This document shows positions 33,484-36,362 of a stretch of 36,362 nt of DNA, in pieces (positions within the stretch are counted from its first letter, which is position 1; every line of letters starts with the position of its first letter). The stretch comes from Cryomorpha ignava. Its GTDB lineage: Bacteria; Bacteroidota; Bacteroidia; Flavobacteriales_D; Cryomorphaceae. The position numbers and the translations under genes were made by a program. The notes below the pieces were generated by a model. It searched no databases, was not told the origin of the DNA, and saw nothing but the letters and a program-made list of their open reading frames with translations. The DNA lies in assembly GCF_010686655.1 (NCBI RefSeq), contig NZ_JAAGVY010000046.1, positions 1-36,362 on the forward strand, read 5' to 3'.

Positions 33484-33899
33484 GCTGTTAACATTAAATT
33501 TTGTTTATTCTTCAGGTTCTCTATGTCTATTTCAAAAGCCAGTAGAACCTGTCTTATTTCTTTAATTTTTTTTAATATCCCTTCCATATCAACACTTTCC
33601 GATTCATCTATAATGAGTAAATAATCAGCCTGTTGAACTTCAGTTAAAAATCGACTATTGCCGCGCTTATTCTCTATAAGCCGAAACTTTAAATTAAGCT
33701 CTTCATTCGTGTAAACAAAGTAGCTATGCGCTACAATATCTTTGTTTTTTGAATGCACATCAATTGAGTCCTCACGTTTTAAAGCAATATTTAATGCTTT
33801 ATTTATGCTCCAGCAAATGCGGTAATCTTTGGCCGACGCATTAATACCTATTAAGTAATACGGATATTCCTCGTCAAACCTGAGCGTGAATTTCGCCAT
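33480..33899 (-). CDS. IPExxxVDY-family-like protein
   Basis: A 139-residue soluble protein from the ATG at 33899; an in-frame TTG four codons earlier is less likely. It matches the pattern of the IPExxxVDY family: an N-terminal YYLIGINASAKDYRICWSIN, then KALNIALKRED, a middle SYFVYTNEELNLKFRLIENK, and the late motif FLTEVQQADYLLII. Here the name-giving IPExxxVDY reads LTEVQQADY, so three of its six fixed residues differ (Ile, Pro and Val). Function is unknown, but position between rnc and pyk fits known Bacteroidota gene order. The ATGA overlap with pyk points to translational coupling. Confidence 0.8.
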   Translation of the reverse strand: MAKFTLRFDEEYPYYLIGINASAKDYRICWSINKALNIALKREDSIDVHSKNKDIVAHSYFVYTNEELNLKFRLIENKRGNSRFLTEVQQADYLLIIDESESVDMEGILKKIKEIRQVLLAFEIDIENLKNKQNLMLTA

Positions 33900-33935
33900 A
33901 CTTATTGTCAATATAACACGAAGGTAAAAAATAAA

Positions 33936-34664
33936 CTATTCTATTGAGCCATTTAGTTTTTTGAGCCCTTGCTCAGACGCCCTTTGCTCGGCTTTTTTCT
34001 TAGATGAACCCGTTCCCTCCCCAATCTTCAATTTATCCATATACACTTCAGAAACGAAAGATTTAACACCCGACGACCTTTCTATGGCTCGTGTATTAAA
34101 GCTTATTTCAGATTTCCTTTTATGCGCTTCTTCATAAATCCGGCTTTTGAAATCAGCCTCCTGATCTTCAATTGTATTCATGTCAGCAAACTCGCTGAGA
34201 AGCATCAATATTGTTTTACGCGTTCGCGGATAGCCAAGGTCTAAAAATACAGCACCAAAAAGAGCCTCCAAGGCATTGCCTGCAATAGAACCTCTGGAAT
34301 GAGTGGCTTGCATATCTGTTTCTATGAGCATATCAATACCCATTTCCCGTGCCATGCTATTTAAATTTGTGCGACTTACTATGCGGCTCTTTACTTGAGT
34401 AAGATCGCCTTCTTCTGATTGCGGATACTTAAAAAACAAGTATTCGGCTACTACAGAATCAAGTATAGCATCTCCGAGAAATTCTAATCGCTCATTACTG
34501 CTATCGGGCTCATTGTAAATATTACGCGCCGCCGATTTATGCCTAAGTGCAGTTAAATAAAAATCTATTTTACGGAATGATATATGAAGCTTACGCGTTA
34601 AGAGCCTTGCGACTTCGATTTCGCGCTTATTTCGGAAAGGCTTAAATAACCGTCGGAAGTTCAA
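33936..34664 (-). CDS. rnc: Ribonuclease III
   Basis: A 242-residue double-strand-specific ribonuclease that processes rRNA precursors and structured mRNA. The signature is SSNERLEFLGDAILDSVVAEYLF (in the motif the Glu and Asp bind Mg), with the second acidic site near AGNALEALFGAVFLD. The C-terminal third is a dsRNA-binding domain, from DFKSRIYEEAHKR to KKKAEQRASEQGLKKL. Both domains are complete. It follows fabF by 9 bp in the operon and precedes the IPExxxVDY-like gene by 36 bp. Confidence 0.96.
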   Translation of the reverse strand: MNFRRLFKPFRNKREIEVARLLTRKLHISFRKIDFYLTALRHKSAARNIYNEPDSSNERLEFLGDAILDSVVAEYLFFKYPQSEEGDLTQVKSRIVSRTNLNSMAREMGIDMLIETDMQATHSRGSIAGNALEALFGAVFLDLGYPRTRKTILMLLSEFADMNTIEDQEADFKSRIYEEAHKRKSEISFNTRAIERSSGVKSFVSEVYMDKLKIGEGTGSSKKKAEQRASEQGLKKLNGSIE

Positions 34665-34673
34665 GCTTTTGAT

Positions 34674-35927
34674 TTAATCAACAAATTTCTTGAAAATCGC
34701 AGATGTATTGTGTCCGCCAAACCCAAAAGTATTACTCAGAGCCACATCTACTTTACGTTCCTGCGCTTCGTTGAGGGTGAAATTGAGTTTATTATCAATT
34801 TCGGGATCTTCCTCTTGAAAATTAATAGTAGGAGGTATAATATTGTTCTGAACAGAGAAGATACAAGCAATAGCTTCCACAGCTCCTGCCGCTCCTAATA
34901 AGTGACCTGTCATACTCTTGGTAGAAGAGATGTTCAAATCATAGGCGTGATTTCCAAAAAACTGCTTTATAGCAATAGTCTCTGCAATATCACCAAGGGG
35001 TGTAGAAGTACCATGAACATTGATATAATCAATTTCGTTCAAGTTCATTTCGGCATCCTGAAGCGCTCTTTTCATTACGCTTAATGCTCCTAGACCTTCG
35101 GGATGCGGCGCAGTAATATGGTATGCATCGGCACTCATTCCACCGCCACCAATCTCGGCATAAATTCTCGCACCACGTTTTTTTGCATGCTCCAATTCCT
35201 CAACGATTAACGCCCCTGCTCCTTCTCCCATAACAAATCCATCTCTGGTTCTGTCAAAGGGTCGTGACGCCGTTTCAGGCGATTCATTTCGCTGCGAAAG
35301 CGCGTGTAATGCGTTAAAGCCGCCTATTCCGGCTTCATAAATGGTCGCTTCAGAGCCGCCACATACAAAAGCATCAGCTTTACCGAGCCTGATGAGATTA
35401 TACGCATCAATAATGGCATTTGTACTTGAGGCACAAGCTGCAACTGTGGTATAATTCGGGCCGCGGAAATTGTACTTAATAGAAATAAGACCAGATGCTA
35501 TATCCGCAATCATCTTGGGGATAAAGAATGGATTAAATCGCGGGGTTCCATCTCCTTTAGAAAACTCAATCACTTCGTCCTGAAACGTTTGCAAGCCTCC
35601 GATACCGGAACCCCAAATAACACCAATTCTATCGACGTCTAATTTTTCGGGATCTAACCCGGAGTCACGCACAGCCTCTTCTGCCACTACCATGGCAAAC
35701 TGTGCGTATGGATCCATTTTGCGGGCTTCTTTCCTGTCAAGGTGATCTTGAATGTTGAAGTTTTTCACTTCACACGCAAAACGAGTCTTGAATTTAGAGG
35801 CATCAAAACGGGTAATAGGAGCAGCGCCGCTTACCCCCTTTGTCAATGCCTCCCAATAATCATGAGCGGTATTGCCAATTGGTGTAAGCGCTCCAAGTCC
35901 TGTTATGACTACGCGCTTTAGCTCCAT
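34674..35927 (-). CDS. fabF: 3-oxoacyl-ACP synthase II
   Basis: A 417-residue condensing enzyme of fatty acid synthesis that extends acyl-ACP with malonyl-ACP. The active-site Cys165 lies in TVAACASSTNAI. The two catalytic His are in INVHGTSTPLGD and KSMTGHLLGAAGA. The N terminus RVVITGLGALTPIGN and the C-terminal SNTFGFGGHNTSAIF are standard for FabF. Length is normal. It lies 12 bp after acpP, which encodes its carrier protein, and 9 bp before rnc, an arrangement shared with many bacteria. Confidence 0.97.
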   Translation of the reverse strand: MELKRVVITGLGALTPIGNTAHDYWEALTKGVSGAAPITRFDASKFKTRFACEVKNFNIQDHLDRKEARKMDPYAQFAMVVAEEAVRDSGLDPEKLDVDRIGVIWGSGIGGLQTFQDEVIEFSKGDGTPRFNPFFIPKMIADIASGLISIKYNFRGPNYTTVAACASSTNAIIDAYNLIRLGKADAFVCGGSEATIYEAGIGGFNALHALSQRNESPETASRPFDRTRDGFVMGEGAGALIVEELEHAKKRGARIYAEIGGGGMSADAYHITAPHPEGLGALSVMKRALQDAEMNLNEIDYINVHGTSTPLGDIAETIAIKQFFGNHAYDLNISSTKSMTGHLLGAAGAVEAIACIFSVQNNIIPPTINFQEEDPEIDNKLNFTLNEAQERKVDVALSNTFGFGGHNTSAIFKKFVD

Positions 35928-35939
35928 AAGTAAGCTCTC

Positions 35940-36176
35940 TTACTTTTTGTTGTTTTCAATATACTCTACTGCCTGACCAACTGTACCGATCTTCTCGGCC
36001 TGATCGTCAGGAATAGCGATATTAAATTCCTTTTCAAATTCCATTATAAGTTCTACAGTATCTAGAGAGTCAGCTCCCAGATCGTTTGTAAAACTCGATT
36101 CTAAATTTACTTCTGATTCGTCAACTCCTAATTTATCAACGATAATCTTGGTAACTTTTGATTTAATATCTGACAT
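35940..36176 (-). CDS. acpP: Acyl carrier protein
   Basis: A 78-residue acidic four-helix protein. Ser37 in [16 protein letters not shown] carries the phosphopantetheine arm that shuttles fatty acyl chains. Length and acidic helix II are typical. It is the first gene of the acpP-fabF-rnc operon and follows a promoter that fits the Bacteroidota consensus. Confidence 0.97.
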   Translation of the reverse strand: MSDIKSKVTKIIVDKLGVDESEVNLESSFTNDLGADSLDTVELIMEFEKEFNIAIPDDQAEKIGTVGQAVEYIENNKK

Positions 36177-36208
36177 ATCCGTGCAGGTTTGTGTTTAAAT
36201 TTCAGTTT

Positions 36209-36240
36209 GCAAATAAATGAATAATACCCATACTTTCAAA
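36209..36240 (-). promoter_or_regulatory. acpP operon promoter
   Basis: On the minus strand TTTG (36240-36237) and TTTATTTG (36217-36210) are 19 bp apart, the preferred spacing for -33/-7 elements in Bacteroidota. The -7 box has one mismatch to TAnnTTTG. The leader to the acpP ATG would be about 30 nt. Confidence 0.5.
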
Positions 36241-36243
36241 ATC

Positions 36244-36362
36244 CTATTTATAATCTACAAGTATCTTACTGACAGGATGTTTCATTATATTGGGCACTTT
36301 TAGGTCTGGATGTGGATAGCCTACAGGGATCAATAAGTAGGGTCTTTCGTTATCCGGACGGT
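36244..36362 (-). CDS. Nitroreductase-family protein, C-terminal end (partial)
   Basis: The window cuts this minus-strand gene, leaving the last 38 codons and a TAG at 36246-36244. The peptide reads RPDNERPYLLIPVGYPHPDL, then KVPNIMKHPVSKILVDYK. The RPxNERPYLLIPVGYP block is recognisable as the C-terminal flavin-side segment of Bacteroidota nitroreductase-family proteins, FMN enzymes that reduce nitro or quinone substrates. The rest of the gene, and so its activity, cannot be judged. It ends 67 bp before the acpP start, so the acpP promoter lies in that gap. Confidence 0.65.
   Translation of the reverse strand, partial: RPDNERPYLLIPVGYPHPDLKVPNIMKHPVSKILVDYK

Noticed and set aside
1-36362. 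CRISPR arrays, tRNA/rRNA genes, insertion sequences, integrases, toxin-antitoxin or classical defence systems
   Set aside because: I looked for regular spaced repeats, T-arm-like motifs, transposase and integrase products and defence domains on both strands and found none that I can support.

Overview
The window looks like a chromosome segment of a Bacteroidota bacterium, most probably order Flavobacteriales. The evidence is a C-terminal type IX secretion sorting domain, a GldH gliding lipoprotein, promoter boxes of the Bacteroidota form TAnnTTTG, weak ribosome-binding sites, moderate to low GC, and a characteristic acpP-fabF-rnc-(IPExxxVDY-like)-pyk gene order. I cannot name genus or species. 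No rRNA, tRNA, CRISPR array, insertion sequence or prophage was found.

Layout. 1-5800 is an accessory, cell-surface region: a structured inverted repeat, the truncated tail of a tail-fibre-chaperone-like protein, a lipoprotein, a 965-residue secreted protein with a type IX sorting domain, and a secreted M43-like metalloprotease with dockerin-like repeats whose start lies just behind a run of ten C. A bidirectional terminator separates it from pgk. 7638-15621 is a six-gene co-directional run: holB, ricT-like, gldH, a class A penicillin-binding protein, scoA, and a membrane glycosyltransferase. About 590 bp with two copies of a 147-bp GC-armed repeat follow, then scoB, so the two CoA-transferase subunits are split apart.

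13834-25941 holds a glycosyltransferase block. It has five polytopic proteins, each with an acidic motif after the first membrane helix (typical of GT-C enzymes that use polyprenyl-phosphate sugars), two cytoplasmic GT2 enzymes of the DPM1/ALG5 type that could make such donors, and a SAM methyltransferase. Together they could form a glycan or protein glycosylation pathway; this is inference, and it is the most system-like part of the window.

26078-36362 is mostly housekeeping: a three-gene overlapping operon (PolB-type exonuclease, lipoprotein, duplicated peptide-ABC ATPase), two small genes meeting tail to tail, cyclophilin-pheS, and the acpP-fabF-rnc-(IPExxxVDY-like)-pyk operon. The 3' end of a nitroreductase-like gene is cut by the window edge.
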